From NCBI GenBank assembly GCA_030640215.1, contig DAOWJU010000020.1:1-6963 (forward strand): a stretch of DNA of 6,963 bases, in the 5' to 3' direction. Below the pieces are notes generated by a model that worked only from the letters and a program-made list of their open reading frames with translations, made no database searches and had not been told where the DNA came from. This stretch comes from Desulfuromonadales bacterium (GTDB taxonomy: Bacteria > Desulfobacterota > Desulfuromonadia > Desulfuromonadales > BM103). Each line of letters opens with the position of its first letter. Positions within the stretch are counted from its first letter, which is position 1. A program made the position numbers and the translations under genes. This document shows positions 6,423-6,963 of this stretch, piece by piece.

Positions 6423-6429
6423 CCTCCTT
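6423..6429 (-). promoter_or_regulatory. Near-consensus ribosome binding site of the large acyl-CoA dehydrogenase
   Basis: AAGGAGG on the minus strand, seven bases before the ATG at 6415. This is the strongest Shine-Dalgarno site in the window and suggests high translation of this gene. Confidence 0.75.
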
Positions 6430-6473
6430 GGCGTTAAGCTAAAGTTACGTTTGTATATTTTAAGCTTTGTCGA

Positions 6474-6692
6474 TTAACGACCTATAGACAAAACAGATCT
6501 CTCAAGAACAACAATTTTCCCCCTTATCAGACAAGGAAGTGTTTCTTTCTGATTATTACGGTAATGATAAGAGACAATCAGTCCCTCCCCTTCAGTCACA
6601 AGCTTACCGCTATTTTCTTTAGCGACACAGTATTTCAGGACAGGCAAGGGACCAACACAATGACATAGTGAACTGACATCAAATTCTTCCAT
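6474..6692 (-). CDS. Small hypothetical protein, 72 aa
   Basis: I do not recognise this ORF. It begins MEEFDVSSLCHCVGPLPVLK and continues with alternating hydrophobic and charged residues that suggest beta-strands (GLIVSYHYR, PCLIRGKIVVLERSVL). It has no signal peptide, no membrane segment and no clear motif; three Cys (10, 12, 22) lie near the N-terminus and a fourth in LPCL. It starts 24 bases after the stop of the KAS III gene and ends 58 bases before the large acyl-CoA dehydrogenase gene, all on one strand, so co-transcription is plausible. No good Shine-Dalgarno site precedes the ATG, and codon use is more AT-rich at third positions than in its neighbours. This weakens the call. It could be a real small protein, a remnant, or a chance ORF. 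Confidence 0.4.
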   Translation of the reverse strand: MEEFDVSSLCHCVGPLPVLKYCVAKENSGKLVTEGEGLIVSYHYRNNQKETLPCLIRGKIVVLERSVLSIGR

Positions 6693-6716
6693 ATGGTCAA
6701 AAGTCTAATCAAAGAT

Positions 6717-6963
6717 TCATAACTTCTCAACGAGCAAACTTCCGATCGAATAACCGGCTCCGAAGGAACAGATAATCCCCCGTTCTCCCTGCGAAAAGTC
6801 CTCATGAAACTTGTGAAATGCGATAATAGCCCCTGCTGAGGCCGTATTAGCATACTCATCAAGGACAACCGGTGCTTCACCGGCCTGCGCCTTGCGTCCC
6901 AGCAGCTTTTGCGTTGCAAACAGGTTCATGTTGATGTTGGCCTGGTGAAGCCACAGGCGCCGG
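6717..6963 (-). CDS. Beta-ketoacyl-ACP synthase III family protein (KAS III / FabH-like), C-terminal part only
   Basis: The last 81 residues of a condensing enzyme that enters from the right edge. In-frame codons upstream of an internal ATG at 6929 read RRLWLHQANIN, so the true gene extends beyond the window and that ATG is not the start. LWLHQANINMN holds the catalytic His of KAS III (HQAN motif). LDEYANTASAGAIIAF, 33 residues later, holds the catalytic Asn in the (G/A)NT.SA motif. CSFGAGYSIGSLLVEKL is the usual glycine-rich C-terminus. The catalytic Cys is outside the window. KAS III enzymes condense an acyl-CoA primer with malonyl-ACP. The HQANINMN...DEYANT form recalls the Pseudomonas PA3286-type proteins, which take medium-chain acyl-CoA from beta-oxidation. 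That subtype is inferred from memory, but it would fit the acyl-CoA dehydrogenase neighbours. Confidence 0.88.
   Translation of the reverse strand, partial: RRLWLHQANINMNLFATQKLLGRKAQAGEAPVVLDEYANTASAGAIIAFHKFHEDFSQGERGIICSFGAGYSIGSLLVEKL

Noticed and set aside
6635..6919. 94-residue minus-strand frame overlapping the KAS III C-terminus
   Set aside because: It is out of frame with the KAS III gene, whose catalytic motifs are clear, so it is a shadow.

Overview
This window is a bacterial chromosomal segment built around acyl-CoA (fatty-acid type) metabolism. Eight complete or partial genes with recognisable families fill it, plus one small unknown ORF, and all but one lie on the minus strand. 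No rRNA, tRNA, CRISPR array, insertion sequence or phage gene is visible. The longest non-coding stretch is the 233-base gap at 1575-1807.

Organism: base composition is moderate (about half GC by eye) and the Shine-Dalgarno sites are strong (AAGGAG/AAGGAGG). A Cys-rich iron-sulfur-type flavoprotein together with several acyl-CoA dehydrogenases would fit a Gram-negative, possibly anaerobic, proteobacterium or Desulfobacterota/Desulfuromonadota-like organism. This is a low-confidence inference, because no taxonomic marker gene is present.

Layout, read in the direction of minus-strand transcription. (1) 6963-6474: the C-terminus of a KAS III-type beta-ketoacyl synthase, then a 72-residue protein of unknown function. 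(2) 6415-4715: a large 566-aa acyl-CoA dehydrogenase. (3) 4637-3657: an FMN-dependent nitronate monooxygenase / enoyl-reductase-like TIM-barrel protein. (4) 3555-2701: a flavodoxin-fold protein with two Cys clusters. (5) A metallo-beta-lactamase-fold hydrolase on the plus strand (1808-2662), convergent with (4) and divergent from (6). (6) 1574-1: an apparent operon of an MCAD-like acyl-CoA dehydrogenase, a strikingly short CaiB/BaiF CoA-transferase and the start of an SCP2/SCPx-type thiolase.

How the genes fit together (inference): CoA activation or transfer (CaiB type), alpha,beta-dehydrogenation (two different acyl-CoA dehydrogenases) and thiolysis (SCPx-type thiolase) are steps of beta-oxidation-like chemistry. 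A KAS III of the type that uses acyl-CoA primers could feed products back to fatty-acid synthesis. The flavoprotein and the NMO-like enzyme are candidate redox partners or accessory reductases. No enoyl-CoA hydratase or 3-hydroxyacyl-CoA dehydrogenase lies in the window, so the pathway is incomplete here. The most unusual item is the 78-aa CoA-transferase ORF, which looks like an in-frame N-terminus-to-C-terminus deletion product that kept its start, its ribosome binding site and its place in the operon. I see no clear evidence for a wholly new biological system.
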